A stretch of 64,000 nucleotides of DNA from Pseudomonas sp. MWU13-2100 (GCF_023242365.1 NZ_JALLIX010000008.1:62001-126000); one strand, 5' to 3'. Shown: positions 30,859 through 40,836, numbered from the stretch's first letter. Program-made: numbers and translations. Notes: generated by a model not told the origin, from the letters alone.

Positions 30859-31305
30859 ATGCAACTGATCCTTCTGGAAAAAATCGCCAACCTGGGCAAC
30901 CTGGGCGATAAGGTAAACGTTAAGGCCGGTTACGGTCGTAACTACCTGCTGCCATTCGGCAAAGCCACCGCTGCGACCGCTGCCAACCTGGCTGCGTTCG
31001 AAGAGCGTCGTGCTGAGCTGGAAAAAGCCGCAGCAGACAAGAAAGCTTCGGCTGAATCGCGTGCCGCCCAACTGGCTGAGCTGGAAGTGACCATCACTGC
31101 CACCGCCGGTGACGAAGGCAAGCTGTTCGGTTCGATCGGCACCCACGACATCGCTGATGCCCTGACCGCCTCCGGCGTTGAAGTGGCAAAAAGCGAAGTA
31201 CGTCTGCCGAACGGCACCATCCGCAACGTGGGTGAATTCGACGTGGCCGTGCACCTGCACGCCGAAGTCGAAGCAACCGTACGCGTTGTCGTGGTGGCTG
31301 CTTAA
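30859..31305 (+). CDS. rplI: 50S ribosomal protein L9
   Basis: Binds domain V of 23S rRNA near the L1 stalk. The 148-residue protein has the N-terminal RNA-binding domain [20 protein letters not shown] with [13 protein letters not shown], then the long connecting helix ([20 protein letters not shown]) and the C-terminal domain ending in an alternating Val-rich strand. The ATG follows AAGAGGATTTCC. Two hairpins downstream end the cluster. Confidence 0.98.
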   Translation: MQLILLEKIANLGNLGDKVNVKAGYGRNYLLPFGKATAATAANLAAFEERRAELEKAAADKKASAESRAAQLAELEVTITATAGDEGKLFGSIGTHDIADALTASGVEVAKSEVRLPNGTIRNVGEFDVAVHLHAEVEATVRVVVVAA

Positions 31306-31317
31306 GCAGTACCCAAT

Positions 31318-31342
31318 CGTCTGGCGACTTGTGCGCCAGACG
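31318..31342 (+). terminator. First hairpin after rplI
   Basis: CGTCTGGCG and CGCCAGACG form a perfect 9-bp stem with a 7-base loop, 12 bp after the rplI stop. There is no T-run. Confidence 0.55.
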
Positions 31343-31351
31343 GTTAACATC

Positions 31352-31393
31352 GGGCACGACTCTGTTCATTCAGGTCGTGCCCTTTGTTTTTTT
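31352..31393 (+). terminator. Rho-independent terminator of the rpsF-rplI cluster
   Basis: GGGCACGAC and GTCGTGCCC form a 9-bp stem with a 13-base loop, followed by TTTGTTTTTTT. It lies 46 bp after rplI and 40 bp before dnaB. Confidence 0.85.
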
Positions 31394-31432
31394 GGCAACG
31401 TCCTTTTGCAAACCCCCTGATTCCAAGTGGCC

Positions 31433-32830
31433 ATGAACGATATCTCCGCTCCCGAGCAATACGATCTGCAAACTGCCGCGCTGAAAGTACCGCCGCATTC
31501 CATCGAGGCCGAACAGGCCGTGCTCGGTGGTCTGATGCTGGACAACAACGCCTGGGAGCGCGTGCTCGATCAAGTCTCGGACGGCGACTTCTATCGACAT
31601 GACCACCGCCTGATCTTCCGCGCCATCGCCAAGCTGGCCGATCAGAACATGCCGATCGACGTGGTGACCCTGGCCGAGCAGTTGGACAAGGAAGGGCAGA
31701 CCTCGCAGGTCGGCGGCCTGGGCTATCTGACGGAACTGGCGAAGAACATCCCGTCGGTGGCCAACATCAAGGCCTATGCCGCGATCGTTCGCGAGCGGGC
31801 GACCCTGCGCCAGTTGATCGGCATCAGCACCGAAATCGCCGACACCGCGTTCAACCCGCAAGGGCGTACCGCAGCGGAGATTCTCGACGAGGCCGAGCGG
31901 CAGATCTTCCAGATCGCCGAAGCGCGACCCAAGACCGGCGGCCCGGTCAGCGTCAACGACCTGCTGACCAAGGCCATCGACCGGATCGATACGTTGTTCA
32001 ATACCGACAACGCCATCACCGGCCTGTCCACCGGCTACACCGACCTCGACGAGAAGACCAGCGGCCTGCAACCGTCCGACCTGATCATCGTCGCCGGCCG
32101 TCCGTCGATGGGTAAGACCACCTTCGCCATGAACCTGGTGGAGAACGCGGTACTGCGCAGCGACAAGGCGGTGCTGGTGTACTCCCTGGAGATGCCCGGC
32201 GAATCGCTGATCATGCGTATGCTCTCCTCGCTCGGGCGGATCGACCAGACCAAGGTCCGCGCCGGTCGCCTGGAAGACGACGACTGGCCACGGTTGACCT
32301 CGGCGGTCAACCTGCTCAACGACCGCAAGCTGTTCATCGACGATACGGCCGGTATCAGCCCGTCGGAAATGCGCGCGCGGACCCGGCGTCTGGTGCGCGA
32401 GCACGGCGATATCGCCCTGATCATGATCGACTACCTGCAGTTGATGCAGATCCCCGGTTCCAGCGGCGACAACCGGACCAACGAGATTTCCGAGATTTCC
32501 CGGTCCCTCAAGGCCCTGGCCAAGGAATTCAACTGCCCGGTGGTGGCCCTGTCCCAGCTCAACCGCTCCCTGGAACAGCGCCCGAACAAGCGCCCGGTGA
32601 ACTCCGACTTGCGCGAATCCGGCGCGATCGAGCAGGACGCCGACGTAATCATGTTCGTGTACCGGGATGAGGTCTATCACCCCGAGACCGAGCACAAGGG
32701 CATTGCCGAGATCATTATCGGCAAGCAGCGGAACGGTCCGATCGGCTTTATCCGCCTGGCCTTTATCGGCAAGTACACGCGTTTCGAGAACCTGGCGCCG
32801 GGTAGCTACAACTTCGACGACGACGAGTAA
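31433..32830 (+). CDS. dnaB: Replicative DNA helicase DnaB
   Basis: Hexameric 5'-3' helicase of the replisome. The 465-residue protein has the N-terminal DnaG-interacting domain (PPHSIEAEQAVLGGLMLDN) and a linker. The RecA-like core has Walker A GRPSMGKTTFAMN near residue 222, Walker B IALIMIDYLQLM, and the DnaB motif ISRSLKALAKEFNCPVVALS with SQLNRSLEQRPNKRP. ATG at 31433 is preferred over an in-frame GTG at 31427. It converges on the toxin gene below with about 30 bp between stops. Confidence 0.97.
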   Translation: MNDISAPEQYDLQTAALKVPPHSIEAEQAVLGGLMLDNNAWERVLDQVSDGDFYRHDHRLIFRAIAKLADQNMPIDVVTLAEQLDKEGQTSQVGGLGYLTELAKNIPSVANIKAYAAIVRERATLRQLIGISTEIADTAFNPQGRTAAEILDEAERQIFQIAEARPKTGGPVSVNDLLTKAIDRIDTLFNTDNAITGLSTGYTDLDEKTSGLQPSDLIIVAGRPSMGKTTFAMNLVENAVLRSDKAVLVYSLEMPGESLIMRMLSSLGRIDQTKVRAGRLEDDDWPRLTSAVNLLNDRKLFIDDTAGISPSEMRARTRRLVREHGDIALIMIDYLQLMQIPGSSGDNRTNEISEISRSLKALAKEFNCPVVALSQLNRSLEQRPNKRPVNSDLRESGAIEQDADVIMFVYRDEVYHPETEHKGIAEIIIGKQRNGPIGFIRLAFIGKYTRFENLAPGSYNFDDDE

Positions 32831-32859
32831 CCGAACGTTTCGTCAGCCAGCCTTCAGGT

Positions 32860-35800
32860 TCACGGTGTCTCTTCAGGGGGGGTGAATATGGTACGCACTC
32901 CCGCTTCGGTATAACCATAGTTCCAGCGCAGTTCTTCATCGGCGGGAATAGCCCGGGTGGTAAAGAACGTATTCAGACAGAACGACTGAAGGCGACCTTT
33001 TCCGGTATCGACATCGACGGGAAACACCGCGCCTTCGACGTTGTAGCCGCTGACGGCTTGCCGGACCGGGAAGTCTTCCTCATATTCGAAAATGGAATTG
33101 ATTCGCGAAATAATGTTGTCGCCCGACAGCATCAGGCGATCCCATTTCGGCCTGCCGGGTCGGGGGCCGGGCATAATCTCGATCACGAACGGATCCTTGC
33201 GGGCATTGCTGACGTGAAACGGAATGAAACCACCGCCATACACGCCGATGGCTTCCCCGGCTTTCAACGGCCTTCTGGCCACGACCATGGCTTGGCCGAT
33301 CATGCTTTGCTCCTGGGGGAACTTGGCATCCTGCTCGGTGAACTCCCGCAGTAGCAGCTTCTCCTCGTACAGCTTGGCGATCTCCTCGTGGGCCTCCCAT
33401 TTCAAATATGGCAGGATGTCCTTGGCTGGGTAGCGAACTCCAGAGTGGGTAACGTCACTCATGTGCTGGATCTTTTTGATCCGCAGCGGATTGCCCAGCA
33501 GGTCTCTCAGGGGATAGCGGCCATTATTGGCACGGTCATAGTCCCCCATTCTGTTGGGCGCGCGCTGGTAGGACTTGATGATTTTCATGCGCTGCAAGTC
33601 TTCGGCGGTGAAGGGGTCCGGACTGACATACTCATGTGCCGAGAGCATTTCGGATTCGCTTTCCACCAACTCGATCTTGCTTTGTCCCGGGCCCGGAGTT
33701 CCGCCTTTCAAGCCGATCTCAGTGTTGATTTCCCAGCGGCCGGCCTTTTGCCGCAGCACCGGGCGATAACAGCGGAAAGGATTGCGGGCGTCGATCAGTT
33801 TCCAGCCAAGATCTGAAGACTCGACTTGGTAATAGCGACCTTCCTCCTGGATGTAGTGGCGGGAAAAGGTATCCCGATAGAGCCCGTCGTTTATCGGGGT
33901 CAGGTCGCGCCGGGGTGTTTTCAACGCGAAGTGAGTATCCAGCGCGATACCCGGGCGGTAAGGCGTGGAGGGCGCATGCGTTGGGATCTGGCGTACGACC
34001 ACTGGCGAAGTTGTCAACTGTGTGATCTTGCGGATCAGTACTTGCTTGAGGGCCATGTCTCGATCCGGGCCCATGACGCCCAGGTTGTCGAGTTCGGTGT
34101 CGGGCAGGGCTTGTCGGATGGCCGAGTAGAGATCGCTCGGCGCCAGGGTCTGCCGGCCGTCGGCAGCGTAGACCCGATAGCGAGAGCCTTCACGCAGCAG
34201 GCGTCTGATGGTCGTTGCGGCGGCGTTCCCGACGCTCCCCAGAGGGGGCTCGGCCAGCGAGTTTGCATACAGTTCCAGGCGAACGTCGCCGGACCAGCCA
34301 GGTAGCGCTTCAAGGGTGTGAAGCGCCAGTTGGTCCGAGGCCGGATTGAATGCCGTGGGTAGATAAAGACCTTCATAAAGTCGAGCGGTGTCCACATGCT
34401 GCATTGAAAGCTCGGCTTCGTCTTTCAGATAGGGCGGCAAATTTTTCTGCTTGAGGATTTGTTGTTCTTCGGCGGGAGCGATGGATTTCTCCAAGGCTTG
34501 CACATAGCTTTTGGGTAAGTTCGGCAGATCCTGCCGGATCTGTTCGCGCAGAGGACCTTCGACGTGTTCGCTGTTTCGATACAGCGCCTCGAAGTGTTGC
34601 GATGCGTTCGGCTCGGGGATCACCGAAGGGCTAGTGCTGCCGGTGTCGGGGGGGCTTCCCAGAAGGCGCTGACGCTGGATTTGCCGGTCGAGCCGGAAGC
34701 GTTTCAAGGTATCGAGCAATTGTGCCGGCGGTGCTTGGTTATCGAGATGAAGTTGAAGCAACAGCTTCGAATCGGTGGCGCTGGCGTGCAGGATCGGCGC
34801 CAGATCCTCGTGCTGGAGGCCTGATGCAATCGGCCCCAACCGTTTTAGCCGCTTCAAGTCATCCCAGTCTTGTGGTTTTTCATGTGCGGAACGCCAGGCC
34901 CCGGCGCCGTTTTGTAGCAAGGGGGGTGAATATGCCCGTGGGTCGGAGGGGTGTCGAAGGGACCACGCGCGGGGATCGCCAGTCGCACTCACCTCATAGA
35001 GTTGATCGTCGAGTGACAGGTAGTGCCTGTCCTGGTATTCGTACAGGCCCTGTTCATCGACGCTCAGCGCTTCGGGCAGTTCAAGGGTTTGGCGATAGGG
35101 CAGCAGGTCCGGCTTCCACAAAAAGGACGTACCGGTCGAGGGCTCGACGCGAATCAGCGAGTTGACGAACCGGCCTGTCTTGATGGCACCCACATTGGCT
35201 CCCATGAGCGCCACCTGCTCGGCGATGTCCATCAGGTCGTTGAGCGCTTCAACCTTCTCATCGCGTCTCCAGGCATCGAACCCCTGATACACCTCAGTGA
35301 TCAGTTGTACCCCGCTGGAGACCAACAGGACCTCGCCGATCAGCGGTATGAACGACACTGCCAGGGCCAATGTGCTCAGGCCGGCCCTTTCGTATGCCTG
35401 CAGTAGGTGTTGACGGGCTTGGGTGTCGATATCCGATGTAGGGGGGGCCGCTTCCCGCCCATGACGTTCGATCTGTCGGACGCGCTGCTCGTGCAGGCTT
35501 TTGAATACGTTGCCTTTCACGGGGTGTAGCGTCAGCAAAAATGAATCAGGCGACGGAACCGCCGGCTTTGCTCTCCATTTTTGCCACAAGGCACGTTTGA
35601 TAATCTGCTTGAGCGGTGTTTCATGATCACTGCTCGGAAGGAATCGCGAAAAGAACTGCGCATAGCTGTGTGACAGCAGTCTGATGCTTAACTCATCTTC
35701 GAAATCCTTGAGTGAGTCGTAGCGGGCCAAGGGATTGATCGGATCCTGCGGTATGTAGACGATGCAGGGATGCGTCCCATCTTCGGCGTCGAGTCCGATG

Positions 35801-36561
35801 ACCAGCACCTCGCTGATGTCCAGGCCGAGGAATTTGAGCCGCGAGTAGGGGTGGGTGCCATACCTGACGACATGGCTGTGGCTCAGCGCATTGAGCAGGA
35901 CCCGGTAGTCGGCTGTTGAGATGTCACCCTTGATCCCGGCCAGATGTATCGTCACGGCAAAGGCGTCTGTGTAAGCTTTTATCAGTACGTCCTGGGTGCT
36001 GCGCGCCTGCTCGGCATCCGCTTGCGCGGGGGGCTGGAGAATGGCGCGCAGGTGGGCCTGGTAAAGGCTGCCGAAGTCGAGGCTGCGGCAGACCAGGGCG
36101 AACTCTTCGGGTTTGATGTGGGTTCTGCTGCCTCGGGCTCTGGGCGCCGAGTAGATCCCCGAGCCCGCCCCGAAGGTGTCGGCGCTGGTGAGCGATTGGT
36201 CGAAGTTGCTCACGGCGGCGGATAAGAGCGTTTGCTCGGTGGTCTCGCCCTGAACCGATATCAATCCGAAGAAATAGCCGTTTTTGCGTACATGAACGAA
36301 GGTTGCCTGCTCGACATCCAGGGTGAGTCGGAAGTTGAAAACGATGGCCTGTTCCAGCAACGGCCTGATGAATTGCTCGGGAGATTGCAGTTTTGCCAGC
36401 ACCTGCTGAACGTCGTGCCGGGAATGGCAACTGGCGATCAGGCTTTGGCGCAAGGCGCTGCGTTGTGCCTGGGGGGCATCGATCAGCCATGAGGGCAAAT
36501 GATCCTTGATGAGCGTGAAATGAGTCAGGTCGTTTGGGGTTGCGGGAGGAGCTGTCGTCAT
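32860..36561 (-). CDS. Dermonecrotic-toxin-like (DUF6543-type) protein with a C-terminal SET-like methyltransferase domain
   Basis: 1233 residues, ATG after AAGGCGACC. The N-terminal 300 residues (HFTLIKDHLPSWLIDAPQAQ onward) resemble the dermonecrotic toxin domain of large Pseudomonas toxins. Residues about 390-425 hold a hydrophobic helix pair (LALAVSFIPLIGEVLLVSSG). Residues about 750-815 (VRLELYANSLAEPPLGSVG, then DLYSAIRQALP) are a segment I associate with Pseudomonas LRR/NEL-type effectors. The last 155 residues read as a SET domain: AGEAIGVYGGGF (near 1101), NIISRINSIFEY (near 1149) and NTFFTTRAIPADEELRWNYGY (1197-1217), matching the R-x-I-x-x-GEEL-x-x-DYG signature with Tyr1215. The NHSC motif is not conserved. 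It is likely an effector methylating host or rival proteins; this is inference. No secretion signal or immunity gene is evident. It lies between dnaB and a divergent ygiQ. Confidence 0.72.
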   Translation of the reverse strand: MTTAPPATPNDLTHFTLIKDHLPSWLIDAPQAQRSALRQSLIASCHSRHDVQQVLAKLQSPEQFIRPLLEQAIVFNFRLTLDVEQATFVHVRKNGYFFGLISVQGETTEQTLLSAAVSNFDQSLTSADTFGAGSGIYSAPRARGSRTHIKPEEFALVCRSLDFGSLYQAHLRAILQPPAQADAEQARSTQDVLIKAYTDAFAVTIHLAGIKGDISTADYRVLLNALSHSHVVRYGTHPYSRLKFLGLDISEVLVIGLDAEDGTHPCIVYIPQDPINPLARYDSLKDFEDELSIRLLSHSYAQFFSRFLPSSDHETPLKQIIKRALWQKWRAKPAVPSPDSFLLTLHPVKGNVFKSLHEQRVRQIERHGREAAPPTSDIDTQARQHLLQAYERAGLSTLALAVSFIPLIGEVLLVSSGVQLITEVYQGFDAWRRDEKVEALNDLMDIAEQVALMGANVGAIKTGRFVNSLIRVEPSTGTSFLWKPDLLPYRQTLELPEALSVDEQGLYEYQDRHYLSLDDQLYEVSATGDPRAWSLRHPSDPRAYSPPLLQNGAGAWRSAHEKPQDWDDLKRLKRLGPIASGLQHEDLAPILHASATDSKLLLQLHLDNQAPPAQLLDTLKRFRLDRQIQRQRLLGSPPDTGSTSPSVIPEPNASQHFEALYRNSEHVEGPLREQIRQDLPNLPKSYVQALEKSIAPAEEQQILKQKNLPPYLKDEAELSMQHVDTARLYEGLYLPTAFNPASDQLALHTLEALPGWSGDVRLELYANSLAEPPLGSVGNAAATTIRRLLREGSRYRVYAADGRQTLAPSDLYSAIRQALPDTELDNLGVMGPDRDMALKQVLIRKITQLTTSPVVVRQIPTHAPSTPYRPGIALDTHFALKTPRRDLTPINDGLYRDTFSRHYIQEEGRYYQVESSDLGWKLIDARNPFRCYRPVLRQKAGRWEINTEIGLKGGTPGPGQSKIELVESESEMLSAHEYVSPDPFTAEDLQRMKIIKSYQRAPNRMGDYDRANNGRYPLRDLLGNPLRIKKIQHMSDVTHSGVRYPAKDILPYLKWEAHEEIAKLYEEKLLLREFTEQDAKFPQEQSMIGQAMVVARRPLKAGEAIGVYGGGFIPFHVSNARKDPFVIEIMPGPRPGRPKWDRLMLSGDNIISRINSIFEYEEDFPVRQAVSGYNVEGAVFPVDVDTGKGRLQSFCLNTFFTTRAIPADEELRWNYGYTEAGVRTIFTPPEETP

Positions 36562-36700
36562 GGTGGTCGCCTTGCTGGTTTTTTGAAGAACCAGCTAACG
36601 ACAAGGCGGTTGTACGGCTGCACTAGATAGTTGTCGGCCGGCATGTGGGAGATTGGCCAGGGTAAAACCAACTGTTATCGTCGGACTTGATCAAAATTTG

Positions 36701-36709
36701 TGCTATATT
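36701..36709 (+). promoter_or_regulatory. Extended -10 promoter for the YgiQ-type gene
   Basis: TGCTATATT is an extended -10 element (TGnTATATT) 40 bp before the ATG at 36749. No strong -35 is present, as is common with extended -10 promoters. Confidence 0.5.
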
Positions 36710-36748
36710 CCGCGCCCGCGAATTTTCATCTCGACACCGGTCATCGCC

Positions 36749-39052
36749 ATGCAAGCAGCCAAGCCGTTATTTGACTATCCCAAGTACTGGGCCGAATGTT
36801 TCGGGCCCGCGCCCTTCCTGCCCATGAGCCGGGAAGAGATGGATCAGCTTGGCTGGGATTCCTGCGACATCATCATCGTCACCGGTGATGCCTACGTTGA
36901 CCATCCGTCCTTCGGCATGGCGATCATCGGCCGACTGCTGGAGTCCCAGGGCTTCCGCGTCGGGATCATTGCCCAGCCGAACTGGCAGTCCAAGGACGAC
37001 TTCATGAAGCTCGGTGAGCCGAACCTGTTCTTCGGGGTCGCGGCCGGCAACATGGACTCGATGATCAACCGCTACACCGCCGACAAGAAAATCCGCTCCG
37101 ACGACGCCTACACGCCGGGCGGTCTGGCCGGCAAGCGGCCGGATCGCGCCAGCCTGGTCTACAGCCAGCGCTGCAAGGAAGCCTACAAGCATGTGCCGAT
37201 CGTGCTCGGCGGCATCGAGGCCTCGCTGCGCCGGATCGCCCACTACGACTACTGGCAGGACCGTGTGCGCAACTCGATCCTGATCGACGCCAGCGCTGAC
37301 ATCCTGCTCTACGGCAACGCCGAGCGGGCGATTGTCGAAGTCGCCCAGCGCCTGTCCTACGGGCACAAGATCGAGGACATCACCGATGTCCGCGGCACCG
37401 CCTTCATTCGCCGCGACACGCCGGCGGGCTGGTACGAAGTCGACTCCACGCGCATCGACCGGCCGGGCAAGGTCGACAAGATCATCAACCCCTACGTGAA
37501 CACCCAGGACACCCAGGCCTGCGCCATCGAGCAGGAGAAGGGGCCGGTTGAAGATCCGCAGGAAGCCAAGGTCGTGCAGATCCTGGCCAGCCCGCGCATG
37601 ACCCGCGACAAGACCGTGATCCGCCTACCGTCGGTGGAAAAGGTCCGTGGCGATGCGGTGCTGTATGCCCACGCCAACCGCGTATTGCACCTGGAAACCA
37701 ACCCGGGCAACGCCCGTGCGCTGGTGCAGAAGCATGGTGATGTGGACGTCTGGTTCAACCCGCCGCCCATTCCGATGACAACCGAAGAAATGGACTACGT
37801 GTTCGGCATGCCTTATCAGCGCGTCCCGCACCCGGTGTACGGCAAGGAGAAGATCCCGGCTTACGAGATGATCCGTTTCTCGGTGAACATCATGCGCGGC
37901 TGCTTCGGCGGCTGTACCTTCTGCTCCATCACCGAGCACGAAGGGCGGATCATCCAGAACCGTTCCGAAGAGTCGATCATTCGCGAGATCGAAGAGATCC
38001 GCGACAAGGTGCCGGGCTTTACCGGGGTGATTTCCGACCTCGGCGGGCCGACCGCGAACATGTACCGCATCGCCTGCAAGAGCCCGGAAATCGAATCCGC
38101 GTGCCGCAAGCCGTCGTGCGTGTTCCCGGGTATCTGCCCGAACCTGAACACCGACCACTCGTCGCTGATCCAGCTCTATCGCAGTGCCCGTGCCTTGCCG
38201 GGGGTGAAGAAGATCCTGATCGCTTCCGGCCTGCGCTACGACCTCGCGGTCGAGTCGCCGGAGTACGTCAAGGAACTGGTGACCCACCACGTCGGCGGTT
38301 ACCTGAAGATCGCCCCGGAGCATACCGAGGAAGGTCCGCTCAACCAGATGATGAAGCCGGGCATCGGCAGCTATGACAAGTTCAAGCGCATGTTCGAGAA
38401 GTACTCCAAGGAAGCCGGGAAAGAGCAGTACCTGATTCCGTACTTCATTGCCGCGCACCCGGGCACCACCGACGAAGACATGATGAACCTGGCGCTGTGG
38501 CTCAAGGGCAACGGTTTCCGCGCCGACCAGGTGCAGGCGTTCTACCCGTCGCCGATGGCCACCGCCACGGCCATGTACCACTCGGGCAAGAACCCGCTGC
38601 GCAAGGTCACCTACAAGAGCGACGCGGTGACCATCGTCAAGAGCGAGGAGCAGCGCCGCTTGCACAAGGCGTTCCTGCGCTACCACGATCCGAAGGGCTG
38701 GCCGATGCTGCGCGAGGCCTTGCAACGCATGGGCCGTGGCGACCTGATCGGGCCGGGCAAGGACCAGTTGATCCCGCTGCACCAGCCGGCGACCGACAGC
38801 TACCAGAGCGCGCGCCGGAAGAACTCGACACCGGCCGGCAGCCACAAAGTGGCGAAGGACACGACCACCAAGATCCTCACCCAGCACACCGGCCTGCCGC
38901 CGCGTGGCAGCGATGGTGGCAATGCCTGGGACAAGCGCGAACAGGCCAAGGCCGCCGCGTTTGCCCGTAACCAGCAGGCGGCCAAGGAGCGTGCCGACGC
39001 GGCCAAGGGCAAAGGCAAGAAGCCGACCCGCAAGCCGGTGGTGCCACGCTGA
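36749..39052 (+). CDS. YgiQ-family radical SAM protein
   Basis: 767-residue radical SAM enzyme of unknown substrate. An N-terminal cobalamin-binding-like region ([36 protein letters not shown]) is followed by the radical SAM core with CFGGCTFC (Cys385, Cys389, Cys392). A basic Lys/Arg-rich C-terminal tail (about 690-767) could bind nucleic acid. ATG at 36749 is chosen because [14 protein letters not shown] is the typical N-terminus; upstream in-frame codons cover the promoter. The gene is monocistronic and divergent from the SET-like toxin gene. Confidence 0.9.
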   Translation: MQAAKPLFDYPKYWAECFGPAPFLPMSREEMDQLGWDSCDIIIVTGDAYVDHPSFGMAIIGRLLESQGFRVGIIAQPNWQSKDDFMKLGEPNLFFGVAAGNMDSMINRYTADKKIRSDDAYTPGGLAGKRPDRASLVYSQRCKEAYKHVPIVLGGIEASLRRIAHYDYWQDRVRNSILIDASADILLYGNAERAIVEVAQRLSYGHKIEDITDVRGTAFIRRDTPAGWYEVDSTRIDRPGKVDKIINPYVNTQDTQACAIEQEKGPVEDPQEAKVVQILASPRMTRDKTVIRLPSVEKVRGDAVLYAHANRVLHLETNPGNARALVQKHGDVDVWFNPPPIPMTTEEMDYVFGMPYQRVPHPVYGKEKIPAYEMIRFSVNIMRGCFGGCTFCSITEHEGRIIQNRSEESIIREIEEIRDKVPGFTGVISDLGGPTANMYRIACKSPEIESACRKPSCVFPGICPNLNTDHSSLIQLYRSARALPGVKKILIASGLRYDLAVESPEYVKELVTHHVGGYLKIAPEHTEEGPLNQMMKPGIGSYDKFKRMFEKYSKEAGKEQYLIPYFIAAHPGTTDEDMMNLALWLKGNGFRADQVQAFYPSPMATATAMYHSGKNPLRKVTYKSDAVTIVKSEEQRRLHKAFLRYHDPKGWPMLREALQRMGRGDLIGPGKDQLIPLHQPATDSYQSARRKNSTPAGSHKVAKDTTTKILTQHTGLPPRGSDGGNAWDKREQAKAAAFARNQQAAKERADAAKGKGKKPTRKPVVPR

Positions 39053-39132
39053 TTACAGTCTGGACTGCCCAGGCTGATGCGCTTGGCTCAATGCCCGCCG
39101 GTTGAAAACGACCTCAAGCCGGACTGAGATTT

Positions 39133-39246
39133 GTGGCGAGCGGGCTTGCCCGCGCTGGGCTGCGAAGCGGCCCTGAAACCGGCGAGCCCGGTGTATCCGG
39201 GCGGCCGAGGATGCCGGTTTTGCGACTGCTGCGCAGCCGAGCGCGG
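39133..39246. repeat. REPIN with a degraded right half, downstream of ygiQ
   Basis: The left unit GTGGCGAGCGGGCTTGCCCG is intact. The right half keeps the inner CTGCGCAGCCGAGCGCGG part but loses the final palindrome. It accounts for the middle of the 345-bp gap before the next gene; the remainder shows no gene. Confidence 0.65.
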
Positions 39247-39397
39247 CGATGCGGCGTTCCGACAAGCCATGCTCCCGCAAGGGATTGATTACCGCTTGAA
39301 TGATGGCCTTTTGCGTTCTAGTGGGACCCCGAGTCCTTTGTTAAGGTGGCGCGATTCCCACGTCACCCGACGCAAGTCTTCTCAAGGATGAACACCC

Positions 39398-40318
39398 GTG
39401 AGCAACCCGCTCCCTGGCATCGGCATGGATTCCAGCCCCTCGCAATTTCTCGCTCGCCAACGTATCGAGAGCCAGATCAACTTGCCGCGACTCTTTGCGG
39501 CGATTGACGCTGACCCTGGCATCGTCGGGGCCGGGGTGGTCTATATCGATGCCGACTTCAATGTCGTGACCCTGCGCGAGTTCCAGCCGATCTGCAGCAT
39601 CAAGCCCAAGCGCATCATCCTGCGCGAGGCGCAGAAGTACATTGCGCCGGTGCAGTTCGCCCAGCAGGTGCAGGACAACCCACGTGAGTCACGTCTGGTC
39701 GGAGAAGCGATCAATACCACCTTGTCCTGCACCGGAGCGGTATTGGGCTGGATTGTCGTGCTCAGTGGCTCGGTTGCGGTTCCCTTCAGTGCCGGGGCAA
39801 GTTCGGTGGTAGTGGTCCTGGGGTATACCGCTGCGGCTGCCAGTTCGGTGCAGTGTTTCGCCGGGAGCATCCGAACGGTGGCGGAAGTGGTCAATCCAGC
39901 GCTCAACGATAAGCTGGACAGTGAAGAATGGTACCAATACGCCTCGATCGGCCTGGACGCTGCCTCTCTGCTGGGTGTAGGAGCTTCGACCCTGACCACC
40001 ATAAAACTGGTGAAGGTGGCCAAGGCCACGACCGGTAAAAGCCTGCGTGAAGTGCTGCGCGGACTGACGCGCCAGGAAAGGTCGAAATTGACCAAAGAGT
40101 TGCTCAGCATCAACGATCCGCGGCTGACACCGAAGATGCTCAAACTCAAGCAGTTGGCGGGAGAGTTGCCCAAGCGCTTCACCCCGACCCAGCTGAAACA
40201 CGCCACGGTTACCCAGATCAAGGACTCCCTGAGCGCGTCGATTGGCCTGCTCGGCAGCAGTTTGTCGGGCAATGTCAAAACCATTGCCGTCGGTTTGTAC
40301 GAAGAGCTGGAGGAGTGA
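39398..40318 (+). CDS. Unknown protein with central hydrophobic helices; possible pore-forming toxin of a two-gene pair
   Basis: 306 residues from a GTG preceded by AAGGATGAACACC. There is no signal peptide. A polar N-terminal domain (1-105) is followed by about 60 hydrophobic residues (TGAVLGWIVVLSGSVAVPFS then SSVVVVLGYTAAAASSV, about 112-150), a second hydrophobic stretch (about 190-210) and a basic helical C-terminus. That layout fits a colicin-like or T6SS pore-forming effector. The downstream gene, overlapping by 4 bp, encodes a small four-helix membrane protein as expected of an immunity partner. No VgrG, PAAR or T6SS gene is nearby. The family is not recognised; toxin function is inferred from layout only. 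Confidence 0.6.
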   Translation: MSNPLPGIGMDSSPSQFLARQRIESQINLPRLFAAIDADPGIVGAGVVYIDADFNVVTLREFQPICSIKPKRIILREAQKYIAPVQFAQQVQDNPRESRLVGEAINTTLSCTGAVLGWIVVLSGSVAVPFSAGASSVVVVLGYTAAAASSVQCFAGSIRTVAEVVNPALNDKLDSEEWYQYASIGLDAASLLGVGASTLTTIKLVKVAKATTGKSLREVLRGLTRQERSKLTKELLSINDPRLTPKMLKLKQLAGELPKRFTPTQLKHATVTQIKDSLSASIGLLGSSLSGNVKTIAVGLYEELEE

Positions 40319-40779
40319 TGGACGACCTGAGTCTGCCGCGTTTTCTATCGCGTTATTTCCCGACCTTTATCGGCGGCATTTTCGCGGCCCTGTTTTCATT
40401 GGCCTGTGCTATTCCGTTGGTGGCAGCCTCCTATTTCGCCGGGGCCTCACTCGGCGAGCAAGCGACCTGGTCGGTACTGGGGGGCGCGGCGATCACCCTG
40501 GTCGTGGTGCACTGCAATTTCATGGTGGTGCGTGGCAGGCCGCAGTGGGTTTGGGGGCTGGTCGGGGTGCTGGTTGTATGCCTGTTGGGCGTATTGCCGA
40601 CCATCGAGGATCATCCGCATAAAGTCATCTATGCACTGGCTGTGCTGTTTCCGCTACTGGGTCTGCTGTTGCTCAACAGCAAGCGCCACCGCGAGATGCG
40701 CAGCAAGCTCGTCGACATTCGCCACCAGCGCGAAGCCCTGAAAAATGCCCTGGAGACCCGGCGAAAAACCCGCCGATAA
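40315..40779 (+). CDS. Small four-helix membrane protein, possible immunity partner
   Basis: 154 residues with four predicted membrane helices at roughly 17-40, 45-70, 76-95 and 102-122 (e.g. GLVGVLVVCLLGVLPTI), then a highly basic cytoplasmic tail with heptad-like charge (RHREMRSKLVDIRHQREALK). Its ATG overlaps the stop of the preceding gene (GAGTGATGG), so it is translationally coupled to it. Polytopic inner-membrane proteins paired this way with hydrophobic toxins are usual immunity proteins, but no family signature is visible and the role remains inferred. Confidence 0.6.
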   Translation: MMDDLSLPRFLSRYFPTFIGGIFAALFSLACAIPLVAASYFAGASLGEQATWSVLGGAAITLVVVHCNFMVVRGRPQWVWGLVGVLVVCLLGVLPTIEDHPHKVIYALAVLFPLLGLLLLNSKRHREMRSKLVDIRHQREALKNALETRRKTRR

Positions 40780-40836
40780 CGGCGCTCGACCATTCGCCCC
40801 GTTTCTGTGCGACTCTCTGCACTACGCCCTCAGGCT

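Noticed and set aside
36687..36709. TTGATC with TATATT as a full sigma-70 promoter for the YgiQ-type gene.
   Set aside because: The spacer is only 11 bp; the extended -10 TGCTATATT alone is the better explanation.
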